From JAFNAG01 sp963824985 (GTDB taxonomy: Bacteria; Acidobacteriota; UBA6911): a stretch of 64,000 nucleotides of DNA. Position numbers and translations under genes: made by a program. Position 1 is the stretch's first letter. Every line of letters begins with the position of its first letter. The stretch lies in NCBI GenBank assembly GCA_963824985.1, contig CAWGRQ010000017.1, positions 116,196 through 180,195 of the forward strand, in the 5' to 3' direction. The notes beneath the pieces are model-generated. The model worked only from the letters and a program-made list of their open reading frames with translations. It was not told where the DNA came from and did not search any database. Shown piece by piece: positions 63,932 through 64,000 of this stretch.

Positions 63932-64000
63932 GAGATGGCGTGCTTTTCGGTTCCCGCATCGGTTCCGCCGGTGTCGACCTGGTGCGGGAACCGCCCCGGC

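Noticed and set aside
1..64000. CRISPR array, tRNA or rRNA genes, intact transposase
   Set aside because: No regularly spaced direct repeats with unique spacers, no tRNA cloverleaf or rRNA signature, and only a possible IS91-like fragment near 53.05 kb were noticed by eye. A tRNAscan or Infernal run would settle it.

Overview
The window looks like chromosomal DNA from an uncultured Acidobacteriota. It is GC-rich and carries family hallmarks of that phylum: two TIGR03436-type VWA secreted proteins (27.2 kb minus, 60.0 kb plus), ADOP/MacB-like orphan permeases (a 5' end at 1-65 and a frameshifted full copy at 55.7-58.3 kb beside a PadR regulator), large secreted peptidases (S46, M14), a PIG-L deacetylase with an accessory C-terminus, and many palindromic intergenic repeats. 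No rRNA, tRNA, CRISPR array or intact transposase was seen. The taxonomic call is an inference from gene families only.

Layout: 0-0.8 kb, a permease 5' end and a long palindrome. 0.8-4.3 kb, an MttB-type corrinoid methyltransferase with its corrinoid protein, and an ArsB/SLC13-type transporter. 4.4-9.1 kb, a possible 35-residue peptide, an NHL beta-propeller protein and a multidomain protein with a GT29 (sialyltransferase-like) domain plus a methyltransferase. 9.3-13.7 kb, MBL hydrolase, NAD-malic enzyme and BON protein, with dispersed repeats. 14.1-21.2 kb, a minus-strand degradative block (S46 peptidase, heparinase II/III, M14 carboxypeptidase). 21.4-27.1 kb, a plus-strand respiratory operon: a four-cluster ferredoxin-like subunit, an NrfD/HybB membrane subunit fused to a 14-heme cytochrome, and a cytochrome b with a zinc-ribbon tail. 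27.2-34.3 kb, VWA protein, VapBC, a sodium:solute symporter with a 55-aa membrane partner, and PIG-L. 34.7-41.7 kb, an EAL-HDOD regulator and a glycosyltransferase operon. 41.6-45.0 kb, a carboxylesterase and broken genes. 45.4-53.0 kb, a radical-SAM island (methyltransferase, three radical SAM enzymes, DegT aminotransferase, GMC-type oxidoreductase). 53.0-64.0 kb, gene remnants, a nucleotidyltransferase pair, a TonB-rhodanese fusion, the permease/PadR pair, the second VWA protein and small secreted proteins.

How the genes fit together: the 21-27 kb operon has the parts list of a transmembrane quinone/periplasm electron-transfer complex comparable to Hmc of sulfate reducers, but with the membrane and multiheme subunits in one polypeptide. 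The glycosyltransferase genes and the GT29 protein point to surface glycan assembly, and both loci share a similar Rossmann-like module. The radical-SAM island has tightly coupled genes and looks like a pathway for an unidentified modified metabolite. Between about 43.6 and 63.3 kb there is much gene decay (an in-frame stop, two single-base frameshifts, truncated MBL, sigma-factor, DPP III-like and AlkD-like fragments), mixed with palindromic repeats.
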